Shown: one piece after another, positions 41,912-53,620 of the stretch
How positions within the stretch are numbered: the first letter of the stretch is position 1
How the letters are laid out: the number at the start of each line of letters is the position of its first letter
Assembly (NCBI RefSeq): GCF_013409065.1
Contig: NZ_JACBZP010000001.1
Location: forward strand, 2,986,518-3,050,517
Direction of reading: 5' to 3'
DNA: 64,000 nucleotides
Origin: Spelaeicoccus albus
GTDB lineage: Bacteria > Actinomycetota > Actinomycetes > Actinomycetales > Brevibacteriaceae
The notes under the pieces: model-generated
What the model saw: the letters and a program-made list of their open reading frames with translations, nothing else
What the model was told of the DNA's origin: nothing
Databases searched by the model: none
Translations under genes and position numbers: made by a program

Positions 41912-43996
41912 ATGGCAGATCTGAACTGGTCGGACACCGACCATCGAGCCGTCGACACCGTTCGAGTGCTGGCCGCTGACGCCGTGCAAAAGACCGGTAA
42001 CGGCCACCCGGGCACGGCGATGAGCCTGGCCCCCGCTGCTTATCTGCTCTACCAGAACGTGATGCGCCATGACCCGTCCGATCCGCAATGGCTCGGCCGC
42101 GATCGCTTCGTGCTGTCCTGCGGGCACAGCTCGCTGACGCAGTACATCCAGCTGTACCTCTCCGGCTACGGCCTCGAACTCGACGACCTGAAGAGCCTGC
42201 GCCAATGGGACTCGCTCACGCCGGGACACCCCGAACACGGCCTGACCGACGGCGTCGAGATCACGACCGGCCCGCTCGGCTCCGGTCTGGCTTCGGCGGT
42301 CGGCATGGCGTTCGCCTCGCGCCGTGAGCGCGGCCTGTTCGACCCGGATGCCCCGGCCGGCCAGTCGCCGTTCGATCATTTCATCTACGTCATCGCCTCC
42401 GACGGCGATCTTCAAGAAGGCGTCTCCAGCGAGGCAAGCTCCCTGGCCGGCACGCAAGAGCTCGGCAACCTCATAGTCATCTGGGACGACAACCGGATTT
42501 CCATCGAGGACGGCACGTCGATCGCCTTCACCGAGGACACCATGCGCCGGTACGAGGCGTACGACTGGCACGTCCAGCACGTCGACTTCACGGCCGGCGG
42601 CACCTATCGGGAGGACCCGCAGGCGCTCCTCGACGCCATCGAGAACGCCAAAGCCGTCACGGACCGGCCCTCGTTCATCCGCTTGTCCACAATCATCGGC
42701 TGGCCGGCGCCGACGCTGCAGAACACCGGCGCGGCTCACGGCGCCGCCCTCGGCGACGACGAAGTGGCCGCGACAAAGAAGGTACTCGGGTTCGACCCGG
42801 ACAAGACGTTCCAGGTGGACGACGCCGTGCTGGCCCACGCCCGCGGCGTCATCGAGCGCGGAAAGGCCGCGCACGCCGAATGGGACGACTCCTACCGCGG
42901 CTGGCGCGATTCGAACCCCGAACGTGCCGCACTTTTGGACAGGCTCAGCCGCCGCGAACTGACCCCGGGGTGGGAAAAGGCCCTGCCGGTCTTCGAGGCC
43001 GACGAGCAGAAGGGCATGGCGACGCGTGCGGCGTCCGGCAAGATCATCAACGCGATCGCCGGAGTCCTGCCGGAGCTGTGGGGCGGATCCGCCGACCTCG
43101 CCGGCTCCAACAACACCACCATTGAGGGTGAGCCGAGCTTCATCCCCGAGGACCGGTCATCGAAGAAGTTCACGGGCAGCTTGTACGGCCGCACCATGCA
43201 CTTCGGCATCCGCGAGTTCGCGGCCGGGCTGATCGCGAACGGCATCGCCTTGCACGGGCCCACCCGGCCGTATGCCGGCACGTTTCTGGTCTTCAGCGAC
43301 TATCAGCGAGCCGCGGTCCGGTTGGCGGCCTTGCAGGAACTCCCCGTCACGTTCGTCTGGACTCACGACTCGATCGGCCTGGGCGAGGACGGTCCGACGC
43401 ACCAGCCCGTCGAGCATCTCTCCGCGTTGCGCGCCATCCCGGGCCTGGACGTCGTCCGCCCCGCCGACGCCAATGAGACGGTCGTGGCCTGGCGCACGGT
43501 CTTGGAAAACAACGACCGTCCCGCCGGGCTGGCGCTGTCGCGGCAAGCGCTCCCGACGTTCGACAGAGACGTGTACGCATCGGCCGAGGGCGTCGCCCGC
43601 GGTGCGTACATCTTGTCGGAAGCCCAAGGAGGCACGCCGCAGGTCATTTTGCTGGCCAGCGGCTCCGAAGTGCAGCTTGCCGTCGAAGCGCAAAAGGAAC
43701 TGCAGTCCGACGGGGTGCCGGCCCGCGTCGTGTCGGTGCCGTGCCAGGAATGGTTCAACGCGCAGCCGGCCGAATACCGGGAGAAAGTACTACCGGCCTC
43801 CGTCAGAGCCCGGGTGTCGGTCGAAGCCGGTATCGCCATGAGCTGGCACCGGTACCTCGGCGATGCCGGACGCGCCGTGTCGCTCGAACACTTCGGCGCC
43901 TCGGCCGATTACAAGACGCTCTACCGCGAATTCGGTATTACTGCCGACGCCGTGACCTCGGCGGCCCGCGAGTCCATCGCCGCGGCGGGTGCCTAG
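41912..43996 (+). CDS. tkt: Transketolase
   Basis: 694 residues ([20 protein letters not shown]) with AGAAAGAGG upstream. Thiamine diphosphate motif [20 protein letters not shown] and its downstream [30 protein letters not shown] near residue 30 and the second domain [20 protein letters not shown] are diagnostic. It transfers two-carbon units between sugars in the non-oxidative pentose phosphate pathway. First gene of tkt-tal-pgi-zwf-opcA-pgl, with 57 bases to tal. Confidence 0.97.
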   Translation: MADLNWSDTDHRAVDTVRVLAADAVQKTGNGHPGTAMSLAPAAYLLYQNVMRHDPSDPQWLGRDRFVLSCGHSSLTQYIQLYLSGYGLELDDLKSLRQWDSLTPGHPEHGLTDGVEITTGPLGSGLASAVGMAFASRRERGLFDPDAPAGQSPFDHFIYVIASDGDLQEGVSSEASSLAGTQELGNLIVIWDDNRISIEDGTSIAFTEDTMRRYEAYDWHVQHVDFTAGGTYREDPQALLDAIENAKAVTDRPSFIRLSTIIGWPAPTLQNTGAAHGAALGDDEVAATKKVLGFDPDKTFQVDDAVLAHARGVIERGKAAHAEWDDSYRGWRDSNPERAALLDRLSRRELTPGWEKALPVFEADEQKGMATRAASGKIINAIAGVLPELWGGSADLAGSNNTTIEGEPSFIPEDRSSKKFTGSLYGRTMHFGIREFAAGLIANGIALHGPTRPYAGTFLVFSDYQRAAVRLAALQELPVTFVWTHDSIGLGEDGPTHQPVEHLSALRAIPGLDVVRPADANETVVAWRTVLENNDRPAGLALSRQALPTFDRDVYASAEGVARGAYILSEAQGGTPQVILLASGSEVQLAVEAQKELQSDGVPARVVSVPCQEWFNAQPAEYREKVLPASVRARVSVEAGIAMSWHRYLGDAGRAVSLEHFGASADYKTLYREFGITADAVTSAARESIAAAGA

Positions 43997-44053
43997 CGCC
44001 CGCGGCCCGCTGCACCCAGCGTCGGCACAAGCTTCTACGAAGGAGAAGTAATC

Positions 44054-45175
44054 ATGAACGACAACACCACTCCACTCGGCGCCCTGAGCGCCGAAGGCGT
44101 GTCCATCTGGCTCGACGACTTGTCGCGTGAGCGCATCAAGTCCGGCGGGCTCCGGGATCTGATCGACAATCGGCACGTCGTCGGGGTCACGACGAACCCC
44201 ACGATCTTCGCCAAGGCACTCTCGGATGGCGAGGCGTACACCGACCAGGTGCGCGAGCTCGCTGCAGCCGGCACCGATGTCGACGACGCGGTCTTCGAAA
44301 TCACGACCAAGGACGTTGCGGACGCCTGCGACGTCTTCAGCGACGTGGCAGCGGCCACCGACGGCGAGGACGGCAAGGTGTCGATCGAGGTGTCGCCCAA
44401 ACTGGCCCGCGACACCGATGGGACCATCGCCATGGCCAAGCAGCTGTGGGACAAGGTCGGACGCAGCAACGTGTTCGTCAAGATCCCGGCCACCGTCGAG
44501 GGTCTACCGGCCATCACCGAGTCCATTGCGCAGGGCGTGAACGTCAACGTCACGCTGATTTTCGCGCTGGATCGCTACCGCAAGGTGGCGGAGGCCTATT
44601 TGGCCGGGCTGGAAAAGGCCAAGGAGAACGGCCTGGACCTGTCGAAGATCCACTCGGTCGCTTCCATCTTCATCTCCCGCGTGGACACCGAGGTGGACAA
44701 GCGGATTGACGCCTCCGATGACGGCGCCGTGAAGGAACTGCGCGGCAAGGTCGGGCTCGCCAACTGCCGGCTGGCCTACCAGATCTACGAAGAGCTCTTC
44801 AACACCCCGCGGTGGAGCGTGCTGGCCGAGGCCGGCGCGTTCAAGCAGCGCCCGTTGTGGGCGTCGACCGGCGTGAAGGACGACTCGTATCCGGACACGA
44901 TGTACATCACCGAACTGACTGCGCCGAACGTCGTCAACACGATGCCCGAGAAGACCCTTGTGGCATTCGACGATCACGGCACGTTGCACGGCGATGCCGT
45001 CACCGGCACGTACGCGAACTCCAATGCCGTGCTCGACGGTCTGCAGACCGCCGGTATCTCGTACCAAGAGGTCATGGATCAGCTTGAGGACGAGGGCTTG
45101 AAGAAGTTCGACGTCAGCTGGGACGAACTGCTCGATTCCGTGAAGTCCGAATTGGCCCGCTACGCAGGTCAGTAG
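44054..45175 (+). CDS. tal: Transaldolase
   Basis: 373 residues with GAAGGAGAA before the ATG. It belongs to the long actinobacterial transaldolase group: [37 protein letters not shown], the Schiff-base lysine in [20 protein letters not shown], and [18 protein letters not shown]. It transfers dihydroxyacetone units between sugar phosphates. It ends three bases before pgi. Confidence 0.97.
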   Translation: MNDNTTPLGALSAEGVSIWLDDLSRERIKSGGLRDLIDNRHVVGVTTNPTIFAKALSDGEAYTDQVRELAAAGTDVDDAVFEITTKDVADACDVFSDVAAATDGEDGKVSIEVSPKLARDTDGTIAMAKQLWDKVGRSNVFVKIPATVEGLPAITESIAQGVNVNVTLIFALDRYRKVAEAYLAGLEKAKENGLDLSKIHSVASIFISRVDTEVDKRIDASDDGAVKELRGKVGLANCRLAYQIYEELFNTPRWSVLAEAGAFKQRPLWASTGVKDDSYPDTMYITELTAPNVVNTMPEKTLVAFDDHGTLHGDAVTGTYANSNAVLDGLQTAGISYQEVMDQLEDEGLKKFDVSWDELLDSVKSELARYAGQ

Positions 45176-45178
45176 CAT

Positions 45179-46789
45179 ATGCCGCCGAAATCACTGGCCG
45201 ACGCGGACGCAGCCGACGGGCTTTTGCGCCTGAACTTCGGTTATCCGGATCAGGACGCCTACGCCGAAATCGTCGACGTCTTGACCGAGGAGCGGGTGGC
45301 GCGCCGTCTGTCGGTTGCCGATCGCACCTTGTGGAGCGACGAGCCGGTCGCCGAAGCGGATCTGTCGTGGATCTCCGCGCCGTCCGCGACCGACTTGGCT
45401 TCCGACATCGAGTCGCTCCGGAGTCGGGTGGTCGCCGAGGGGCTCGATGTCGTCGTGCTGATTGCGGACGACGGCACGGCGCCGGGCGCTCGATTGGCGG
45501 CCGGGCAAACCGCGCTCACCGTCATCGACGGGTTCGACCCCGAGCAAATCGAAGCCGCGCTGGACGGCGATCTCGGGCGCACGTTGCTTGTCGCCCAGTC
45601 GTCCGCGGACTCCGATCTGGTCACGGCGGTTCTTGGCGCCTTTGAATCCACCATGACCGAGGCCGGGATCGATTTCCCGTCGCGTGTCGTGGCAGTGGCG
45701 CCGTCCCAGTCGGAGCTTGGCCGGCGGGCCCGCAACGACACGTTCCGAGCGGCGTTCGATGCCGACGGCTCGCTCGCCGGTGCCTTTGGCGCGCTCGGCC
45801 CGTACGGTCTGGTCGCCGCCGGTTTGGCCGGTGCCGACATCCGACGACTGCTGTCCGACGCGGCGTCCGTCGAGCCCGATCTCCAGACTGATTCGGCGGA
45901 TAACCCGGCCCTCCGACTCGGCGCCTTGCTCGGTATGGCGCATTGGCGGCACACGGACAAGGTGGTGGTGGCCGATAACGCGTCGGGCGTGCCGGAGCTG
46001 AGCGGCTGGGTCGCGCAGCTGATTGCCGAAAGCACCGGGAAGTCCGACGTGGGCCTGCTGCCGGTCGCCGTTCGCGGCGTCCGCTCCCCCGGCTTCGCCG
46101 ATGCCGGTGCCGACGCCACCGTCGCGTTCTTGGGTGAGCCGGACGACTCGCCGCAACCGACGTCCGGCCTCGGCGTTTCGGTCGCCGGACCGGCCGGCGC
46201 CCAAGTGCTCGTGTGGCAGTACGCCTTGGCCGTGACCGCCCGGATGATCGGAGTCGGCCCGTTCGAACAACAGCTGGTGGCGCTGGAATCCGCCGGCGAG
46301 CCGCAAGAACTGGTGTCCGACGGCGCGGCGGTCGTGTACGGCGACCCGCATCACTTCCGCGGGGTTCGCACCGCGGCCGAAGCGCTCGACGTCCTGATTC
46401 GACAGGTGCCGGATTACGGATATCTCGGAGTTCTGGCCTATCTTGGCGGCGGTGACGGCGCCGACCGGGTGCGCGATGCCGTGGCCGACGCGACAGGCAT
46501 ACAAACCGCCGTCGGACGCGGCAGCGGCATGCTCGATGCGCTCGGCAGCTATTTTGCGCTCGGACGAGACAACGGTGCAGTCCTGATACTCACCGCCGCG
46601 GCCGATGTGGACGTGCCGACCGGAAACGGAACGTTCGGCCATGCCGAAGTCGCGCTGGCCAGGGGGGCGCACGGCGTCCTGAACGACCGGCGGCGTCCGG
46701 CGTTGCGTTTGCACCTTGCCGACCGCCACGGCGCGATCGACGACTTGATCACCACCATCCATCAACAACTCAGCCGGGAGGTGCGGTGA
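45179..46789 (+). CDS. pgi: Glucose-6-phosphate isomerase-like protein, diverged active site
   Basis: 536 residues. Its position between tal and zwf, its length and segments such as VAPSQSELGRRARNDTFRAA, GLVAAGLAGADIRRLLSDAA, QLIAESTGKSDVGLLPVAVR and VGPFEQQLVALES match the SIS-domain Pgi of Micrococcales. The usual active-site stretch with an Arg-Phe-Ser signature reads GAFGALGPYGLV, and other catalytic residues are hard to place. It may be a poorly active isomerase or a structural/regulatory variant. Its stop overlaps the zwf start by four bases. Confidence 0.75.
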   Translation: MPPKSLADADAADGLLRLNFGYPDQDAYAEIVDVLTEERVARRLSVADRTLWSDEPVAEADLSWISAPSATDLASDIESLRSRVVAEGLDVVVLIADDGTAPGARLAAGQTALTVIDGFDPEQIEAALDGDLGRTLLVAQSSADSDLVTAVLGAFESTMTEAGIDFPSRVVAVAPSQSELGRRARNDTFRAAFDADGSLAGAFGALGPYGLVAAGLAGADIRRLLSDAASVEPDLQTDSADNPALRLGALLGMAHWRHTDKVVVADNASGVPELSGWVAQLIAESTGKSDVGLLPVAVRGVRSPGFADAGADATVAFLGEPDDSPQPTSGLGVSVAGPAGAQVLVWQYALAVTARMIGVGPFEQQLVALESAGEPQELVSDGAAVVYGDPHHFRGVRTAAEALDVLIRQVPDYGYLGVLAYLGGGDGADRVRDAVADATGIQTAVGRGSGMLDALGSYFALGRDNGAVLILTAAADVDVPTGNGTFGHAEVALARGAHGVLNDRRRPALRLHLADRHGAIDDLITTIHQQLSREVR

Positions 46790-48333
46790 GCGACACCGCC
46801 AATCACAATCCCCCAACGGGCAATCCGCTGCGCGATCCGCGCGATCGCCGCCTGCAACGCATTGCCGGTCCGTCCAGCCTCGTGATCTTCGGGGTCACCG
46901 GCGACCTGGCCCGCAAGAAGCTCTTGCCGGCCATTTACGATTTGGCCAACCGCGGTCTGTTGCCGACCGGGTTCGCGGTCGTCGGCTTCGCCCGCCGCGA
47001 CTGGCGCCACGAGCACTTTGCCGAGGTCGCCTACGAGCACGTCAAGGCTCACGCGCGTACGCCGTTCCGGGAGAACGTCTGGAACCAGCTGCGCGAGGGC
47101 TTCCGTTTCGTGCCCGGAGAGTTCGACGACCCCGCGGCCTATGAGAACCTGCGTGAAACGCTCGACGATCTGGACGCCCGGCAGGGCACCGGCGGCAATC
47201 ACGCGTTCTATTTGTCGGTACCGCCGAAATTCTTCCCGACCGTCTGCGACAACCTCGCCTCGGCCGGACTGGCCGACTCCGAAGACGGGCAGTGGCGCCG
47301 CGTCGTCATCGAGAAGCCGTTCGGACACGATCTGGAATCTGCCCAAGAGCTCAACAACACGGTGGAAAAGGTGTTCCCGCCGGATTCGATCTTTCGCATC
47401 GACCACTATTTGGGCAAGGAAACCGTTCAAAACATGCTGGCGCTGCGATTCGCCAACCAGCTGTGGGAACCGATCTGGAACTCGAACTACGTCGACCATG
47501 TGCAAATCACCATGGCCGAGGACATCGGCATCGGCAGCCGCGCCGGCTATTACGACGGTATCGGCGCGGCACGCGACGTGATACAAAATCACCTGCTGCA
47601 GCTGCTCGCGCTCACGGCAATGGAAGAGCCGGTATCCTTCAACGCCAAGGATCTGCGGGCCGAGAAGGAAAAGGTGCTGTCGGCAGTGCGGTTGCCGGCG
47701 GATCTCGACACGTACACTGCCCGCGGACAGTACTCGGACGGCTGGCAGGGCGGCATGAAGGTCGTCGGCTACCTCGACGAGGAAGGCATGAACCCGTCGT
47801 CCACGACCGAGACGTTCGCCGCGTTGCGTCTCGACATCGACACCCGCCGATGGGCGGGCGTGCCGTTCTATCTGCGCGCCGGCAAACGCCTGGGACGCCG
47901 GGTGACCGAGATCGCCGTCGTCTTCAAGCGGGCACCGCATTTGCCGTTCGAATCCACGTCGACCGCCGAACTCGGCCAGAACGCTTTGGTGATTCGCGTC
48001 CAGCCGGACGAAGGCGTCACCATCAGGTTCGGGTCGAAGGTGCCCGGAACCCAAATGGAAGTCCGCGACGTGACAATGGACTTTGGTTACGGTCACGCAT
48101 TCACCGAATCGTCGCCGGAGGCGTACGAACGCCTCATTCTCGACGTGCTGCTCGGCGAACCGCCGCTCTTCCCGCGCCACGAGGAAGTGGAACTGTCGTG
48201 GCGCATCCTCGATCCCATTGAACGGAACTGGGCCGCCGCCGGCAAGCCCGAACAGTATGCGCCCGGCACCTGGGGCCCGGCCGGCGCCGACGACTTGATG
48301 GCCCGCGACGGCCGAACTTGGAGGCGACCATGA
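46786..48333 (+). CDS. zwf: Glucose-6-phosphate dehydrogenase
   Basis: 515 residues. N-terminal nucleotide-binding LVIFGVTGDLARKKLLPAIY, RVVIEKPFGHDLESAQELNN, the catalytic motif IFRIDHYLGKETVQNMLALR and a C-terminal VELSWRILDPIERNWAAAGK. It oxidises glucose 6-phosphate to 6-phosphogluconolactone, the entry to the oxidative pentose pathway. The start codon is a GTG overlapping the pgi stop. OpcA, encoded next, is its assembly/activity partner. Confidence 0.97.
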   Translation: MSDTANHNPPTGNPLRDPRDRRLQRIAGPSSLVIFGVTGDLARKKLLPAIYDLANRGLLPTGFAVVGFARRDWRHEHFAEVAYEHVKAHARTPFRENVWNQLREGFRFVPGEFDDPAAYENLRETLDDLDARQGTGGNHAFYLSVPPKFFPTVCDNLASAGLADSEDGQWRRVVIEKPFGHDLESAQELNNTVEKVFPPDSIFRIDHYLGKETVQNMLALRFANQLWEPIWNSNYVDHVQITMAEDIGIGSRAGYYDGIGAARDVIQNHLLQLLALTAMEEPVSFNAKDLRAEKEKVLSAVRLPADLDTYTARGQYSDGWQGGMKVVGYLDEEGMNPSSTTETFAALRLDIDTRRWAGVPFYLRAGKRLGRRVTEIAVVFKRAPHLPFESTSTAELGQNALVIRVQPDEGVTIRFGSKVPGTQMEVRDVTMDFGYGHAFTESSPEAYERLILDVLLGEPPLFPRHEEVELSWRILDPIERNWAAAGKPEQYAPGTWGPAGADDLMARDGRTWRRP

Positions 48334-49286
48334 TTGTCGATCTGCCGTCCACCACGATGGTGGACGTCTCGAAAGCGCTCGTCCGCATGCGTGATGCCGG
48401 CGGCGCCGTGACGCTCGGCCGCGTCCTGACCCTCGTGATCGCGACGGGCGAGAAAAACGTGGAAGAGGCCATTGCGGCGTCCAATGAGGCATCCCGCGAG
48501 CATCCGTGCCGCGTGATAGTCATGTGCGCCGGCAACCGGCGAGGCTCGGCCCGCATTGATGCGCAAATCCGCGTTGGCGGCGATGCCGGAGCATCCGAGG
48601 TGATCGTGCTGCGCGGCTACGGCCCGCTGGCCAGTCCGGCAGTGCACGACAGCCTCGTCACGCCGCTACTGCTGCCCGACGCCCCGGTGGTCGTCTGGTG
48701 GCCGGGCAAGGCGCCCGCCGTCCCGGCCGAATCCCCGCTGGGCCGCATCGCCCAACGACGCATCACCGATTCCGCGTCCGCCGACAATCCCGGCAGCATG
48801 CTCGACCGCCTGGGCAAGGCCTACACGGACGGCGACACCGACCTCGCCTGGACCCGGTTGACCCCGTGGCGGGCTCAGCTGGCCGCTGCTATGGACCTGC
48901 GCCCCGGAATGCCCGTCACGGGCGTTTCGGTGCGCGGGCATGCCAACTCTCCCAGCACCATTCTGCTTGGCGCCTGGCTCGGTTTCGCCCTTCATGCGCC
49001 GGTGCAGCGCGATGAGGTCGAAACGCCCGGCGGCACTCGGATCTCCGGGGTGACAATCACCGCCGACGACGCCGAAATCACTCTCGATCGCATCACCGCC
49101 ACCGAGGCCGTGTTGACCGATCCGTCCCAGCCCGATCGGGAAATCTCGTTGCCGCGGAGACGTCTCGAGGACTGCCTGGCCGAGGAACTGCGCCGGCTGG
49201 ACGCCGACGACGTGTACGGCGAAGTTCTGCGCACCTGCAGCACCGTGAAGAAACGGGTCAAGAAGAGCGGGAAGGCCCAGGCATGA
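48330..49286 (+). CDS. opcA: Glucose-6-phosphate dehydrogenase assembly protein OpcA
   Basis: 318 residues from the ATG at 48330, which overlaps the zwf stop (ATGA). OpcA features: GRVLTLVIATGEKNVEEAIA, HPCRVIVMCAGNRR, EVIVLRGYGPLASPAVHDSL, LLPDAPVVVWWPGKAP and a basic C-terminus (VKKRVKKSGKAQA). OpcA is needed for full G6PDH activity in cyanobacteria and Actinobacteria, and links the enzyme to redox control in cyanobacteria. Confidence 0.95.
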   Translation: MIVDLPSTTMVDVSKALVRMRDAGGAVTLGRVLTLVIATGEKNVEEAIAASNEASREHPCRVIVMCAGNRRGSARIDAQIRVGGDAGASEVIVLRGYGPLASPAVHDSLVTPLLLPDAPVVVWWPGKAPAVPAESPLGRIAQRRITDSASADNPGSMLDRLGKAYTDGDTDLAWTRLTPWRAQLAAAMDLRPGMPVTGVSVRGHANSPSTILLGAWLGFALHAPVQRDEVETPGGTRISGVTITADDAEITLDRITATEAVLTDPSQPDREISLPRRRLEDCLAEELRRLDADDVYGEVLRTCSTVKKRVKKSGKAQA

Positions 49287-49993
49287 CGGCCGACGTCCGC
49301 ACCTTTCCCGATAAGGACGCCGTCATCGCCGGTGCCGCGGCGGACGCCGCCCAGGTGCTGGCCGAGGCCGGCAACGGGCGCATCGACGTCGCGTTGACCG
49401 GCGGGAGCGTCGGGACGGCCGTGACCGGAGCTCTCGCGTCGCTCCTCACCGGTTTCGACTTTTCCCGGCTGCATCTCTGGTTCAGCGACGAGCGGTATCT
49501 GCCGACGGGCCATCCGGACCGCAACGACACCCAAACGTTCAAGGCCGTGTCGGGCTCGGCGCTCATGCATGCGTCACGCTGGCATGTGTGCGTCGGCAGC
49601 GAGTCCGGTCTCAGCGCTGAGGACGCCGCGGCCGCGTTGGGCAAAGAGGTGCAGTCCGAGGCGCCGAATTTCGCGCTTTCATTCCTCGGTGTGGGCCCGG
49701 ACGGACATGTCGCGTCCTTGTTCCCGGGACTTCCCGGCGTCACCGTGACGGGGTCGGGCGTCATCGCCGTCCACGATTCGCCCAAGCCGCCGCCGACCCG
49801 GCTGTCGTTCACGCGTGATCTGATCAATTCATCGGCGCGGGTCTGGGCCGTGCTCGCCGGGGCCGAGAAAGCCGCAGCAGCGGCTCGGGCACTCGGCGGC
49901 GCGGCAACGCCGTCCGAGTCACCGTCGGGTTCGGTGGCCGGAAGCGACGAGACGCGCTGGTATCTGGACGAAGCCGCCGCCGCAGACCTCTAA
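49283..49993 (+). CDS. pgl: 6-phosphogluconolactonase
   Basis: 236 residues, start overlapping the opcA stop by four bases. NagB/DevB-type motifs: VALTGGSVGTAVTGALASL, LHLWFSDERYLPTGHPDRND, FALSFLGVGPDGHVASLFPG and RLSFTRDLINSSARVWAVLA. It hydrolyses 6-phosphogluconolactone. It is the last gene of the pentose phosphate operon and converges on secG with 37 bases between them. Confidence 0.95.
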   Translation: MTADVRTFPDKDAVIAGAAADAAQVLAEAGNGRIDVALTGGSVGTAVTGALASLLTGFDFSRLHLWFSDERYLPTGHPDRNDTQTFKAVSGSALMHASRWHVCVGSESGLSAEDAAAALGKEVQSEAPNFALSFLGVGPDGHVASLFPGLPGVTVTGSGVIAVHDSPKPPPTRLSFTRDLINSSARVWAVLAGAEKAAAAARALGGAATPSESPSGSVAGSDETRWYLDEAAAADL

Positions 49994-50030
49994 CCCGCCG
50001 AGAGCGGGTGGGGTGGGCGAAAACAGTCGG

Positions 50031-50279
50031 TCAGGCGGCACCGAACCGGGTCATCAGACCCAGCACGATGATGGTGGCCACCCAGACCAGTGCGACAAAC
50101 ACCGTGAACCTGTTGAGATTCCGCTCGGCCACGCCGGACGATCCCAGGTTCGAGCTCATGCCGCCGCCGAACATGTCGGACATGCCGCCGCCCTTACCCT
50201 TGTGCAGCAGGATCAACAGCGTCAGGAAGGCGCTGGTGAGCAAGAGCACGATGAGCAGTGCGATATGGAGAATTTCCAC
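50031..50279 (-). CDS. secG: Preprotein translocase subunit SecG
   Basis: 82 residues with two membrane segments (EILHIALLIVLLLTSAFLTL and LNRFTVFVALVWVATIIVLG) and the linker LLHKGKGGGMSDMFGGGMSS, the SecG signature. Part of the SecYEG channel in the plasma membrane. Its location downstream of gap-pgk-tpiA is standard in Actinobacteria. There is a 46-base gap after tpiA. Confidence 0.96.
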   Translation of the reverse strand: MEILHIALLIVLLLTSAFLTLLILLHKGKGGGMSDMFGGGMSSNLGSSGVAERNLNRFTVFVALVWVATIIVLGLMTRFGAA

Positions 50280-50325
50280 CGGAGTCCTTCGTCAAAAACT
50301 AAAGAGGTACAAGTACGTGAGTCCG

Positions 50326-51126
50326 CTACAACGCTACGTTGTGATCCTGGTAGCGGCAAATCGCCGCGAACTCCTTCGGATCGAGGCTGGCGCCGCCGAC
50401 CAATGCGCCGTCGACGTCCGGCTTCGCCATGATTGACGCCACGTTCGACGACTTCACGCTTCCGCCGTACAGCACGCGCACCGCACCTGCCAGCTCGGGC
50501 GAGAACGACTCGGCAACGGCGCCGCGCAATGCCTCGGCAACTTCTTGCGCGTCGTCCGGAGTCGCCACCTCGCCGGTGCCGATCGCCCAGATCGGCTCGT
50601 ACGCCACGACCAGCGATTCAACCTGGGCGGGTTGCAGGGACGACGTTGCGGCGCGCAGCTGACCGACGGCGTGTGCCACCTGGTCGCCGCTTTGACGCAC
50701 CTCGAGGTTTTCGCCGAGACAGAGGATCGGCGTGATGCCGTGCCGGTAGGCCGCCTCGACCTTGGCTCGTACGACGTCGTCGTCCTCGCCGTGATGTTCG
50801 CGGCGTTCGCTGTGTCCGACCGCAACATAGCTGCAGCCGAGCCGCGCCAAAAAGGCACCCGACACGTCGCCGGTGAACGCGCCGGAATCCTGTGTCGAGA
50901 TGTCTTGCGCGCCGTAGGCCAGGTCGAGCTTGTCGCCGTGCACGATGGTCTGCACGCTGCGGATATCGGTGAACGGCGGAAGGACCGCCACCTCGACCTT
51001 TTTGAAGTCGTGCCCGGCGTCGTCCAGCGTCCACGCGAGCTTTTGCACCGTGGAGATGGCCTGCATGTGGTCGAGGTTCATCTTCCAGTTGCCCGCGATG
51101 AGCGGAACACGCTGTGCCGTAGCCAT
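50326..51126 (-). CDS. tpiA: Triosephosphate isomerase
   Basis: 266 residues ([20 protein letters not shown]). Lys in GNWKMN, catalytic His in [17 protein letters not shown], catalytic Glu in [20 protein letters not shown] and the phosphate loop [11 protein letters not shown] are all present. It interconverts dihydroxyacetone phosphate and glyceraldehyde 3-phosphate. The ATG follows directly on the pgk TAA, with GGAGGA upstream. Confidence 0.97.
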   Translation of the reverse strand: MATAQRVPLIAGNWKMNLDHMQAISTVQKLAWTLDDAGHDFKKVEVAVLPPFTDIRSVQTIVHGDKLDLAYGAQDISTQDSGAFTGDVSGAFLARLGCSYVAVGHSERREHHGEDDDVVRAKVEAAYRHGITPILCLGENLEVRQSGDQVAHAVGQLRAATSSLQPAQVESLVVAYEPIWAIGTGEVATPDDAQEVAEALRGAVAESFSPELAGAVRVLYGGSVKSSNVASIMAKPDVDGALVGGASLDPKEFAAICRYQDHNVAL

Positions 51127-52335
51127 TTAGTCCTCCAAAACTTCAAGGCCGGGCAATTCCTTGCCCTCCAAAAATTCCAAACTCGCGCCGCCGCCCGTCG
51201 AGATGTGGCCGAACCGGTCGTCGGCGAATCCGAGGGTGCGCACGGCAGCCGCCGAGTCGCCGCCGCCGACGACGGTCAGGCTGCCGTCGCCCTTCGCCGT
51301 GACATCGGCCAGGGCCTGAGCGACTGCCTTCGTGCCCGCCGAGAACGCGTCAAATTCAAAGACGCCCATCGGACCGTTCCAAAAGACCGTGCGACCCGAT
51401 TCAATCTTCTCGGCGAAGGCCTGCGCCGATTCCGGACCGATATCCAAGCCAATGGCGTCCGAACCGGCGGCGGTGTCTTCGAGCGCTTCCACCCGGGCGG
51501 TTTCGTGCTCGGCGTCAGCCGCGAACGACGCTGCCATCTCAATGTCGGTCGGCAAGATCAGCTCGACGCCTTCGCGTTCGGCCTTGTCGAGATAGCCGCG
51601 GACGGCGTCCAGCTGGTCGCTTTCCAACAAACTCTTGCCGACGGCGTGGCCCCTCGCGGCCAGGAAGGTGAAGACCATTCCGCCGCCGATGAGCAATGCA
51701 TCGGCACGGGACAGCAAATTGTCGATCACGCCGAGTTTGTCCGACACCTTCGAGCCGCCCAGCACCACCACGTACGGTCGATCCGGGTTCTTGGTCAACG
51801 TGCTGAGCACATTGACTTCCTTTTCGACGAGCGAGCCTGCTCGGGACGGCAACAGCCGCGCAATGTCGTACACGCTCGCCTGTTTACGGTGCACCACGCC
51901 GAATCCGTCCGACACGTAGACGTCGGCAAGCTGCGCCAGCTTTTCGGCGAACGCCGAGCGCTCGGCGTCGTCCTTGGCGGTCTCACCGGGATTGAATCGC
52001 AGGTTCTCCAGGAGCACGATGTCGCCGTCGTCCAAGTCCCGGGCCGCCCGATGGGCCTCCGGGCCGACGGTGTCGCCTGCAAAAGAGACGGGCTTGCCGA
52101 TCGCGGTGCCGAGCCGAGCGGCCACCGGACGCAGCGAATACCTGTCGTCGGGCTTGCCGCCCGGCCGACCCAGGTGCGCCATCACGATGACGCGGGCGCC
52201 GGCATCGGCAAGCGCGCGCAAAGTCGGTGCGCTTGCGTCGATGCGGCCCGCGTCCGTGATGGTGTCGCCGTCCAGCGGCACGTTCAGGTCGCTGCGGACC
52301 AGGACGCGCTTTCCTGCCAGGTTCGTCGTATCCAT
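51127..52335 (-). CDS. pgk: Phosphoglycerate kinase
   Basis: 402 residues from the ATG at 52335 ([20 protein letters not shown]), seven bases after the gap stop. A nine-codon extension to 52362 would overlap gap and is less likely. Motifs: [80 protein letters not shown] and [16 protein letters not shown]. It generates ATP from 1,3-bisphosphoglycerate. Middle gene of gap-pgk-tpiA. Confidence 0.97.
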   Translation of the reverse strand: MDTTNLAGKRVLVRSDLNVPLDGDTITDAGRIDASAPTLRALADAGARVIVMAHLGRPGGKPDDRYSLRPVAARLGTAIGKPVSFAGDTVGPEAHRAARDLDDGDIVLLENLRFNPGETAKDDAERSAFAEKLAQLADVYVSDGFGVVHRKQASVYDIARLLPSRAGSLVEKEVNVLSTLTKNPDRPYVVVLGGSKVSDKLGVIDNLLSRADALLIGGGMVFTFLAARGHAVGKSLLESDQLDAVRGYLDKAEREGVELILPTDIEMAASFAADAEHETARVEALEDTAAGSDAIGLDIGPESAQAFAEKIESGRTVFWNGPMGVFEFDAFSAGTKAVAQALADVTAKGDGSLTVVGGGDSAAAVRTLGFADDRFGHISTGGGASLEFLEGKELPGLEVLED

Positions 52336-52342
52336 GAAGCCT

Positions 52343-53467
<1,125 letters not shown>

Positions 53468-53573
53468 CTATCGCGGCCGGGACGACGCGCTTGCGGCACG
53501 TGCACATTATGAGATGCGCCACGTCCGGCGGGCCATTCCGCGCACCCGTTCCCTGTGCGGCCTTGAACGCATT

Positions 53574-53607
53574 GCGGGCCCCGGAGGATCACTCCCCCGG
53601 GGCCCGC
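53574..53607. terminator. sodA terminator hairpin
   Basis: GCGGGCCCCGG (53574-53584) and CCGGGGCCCGC (53597-53607) are perfectly complementary 11-base arms with a 12-base loop, 13 bases beyond the sodA stop. It is a strong intrinsic-type stem though T-poor. Confidence 0.7.
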
Positions 53608-53620
53608 CGCGCAGATCCGA

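Noticed and set aside
45191-46816. 541-codon minus-strand open frame opposite pgi
   Set aside because: Same type of shadow; the plus-strand gene has operon context and overlapping starts.
46762-48492. 576-codon minus-strand open frame opposite zwf
   Set aside because: Antisense shadow of zwf created by GC-rich third positions; no homology or ribosome site.
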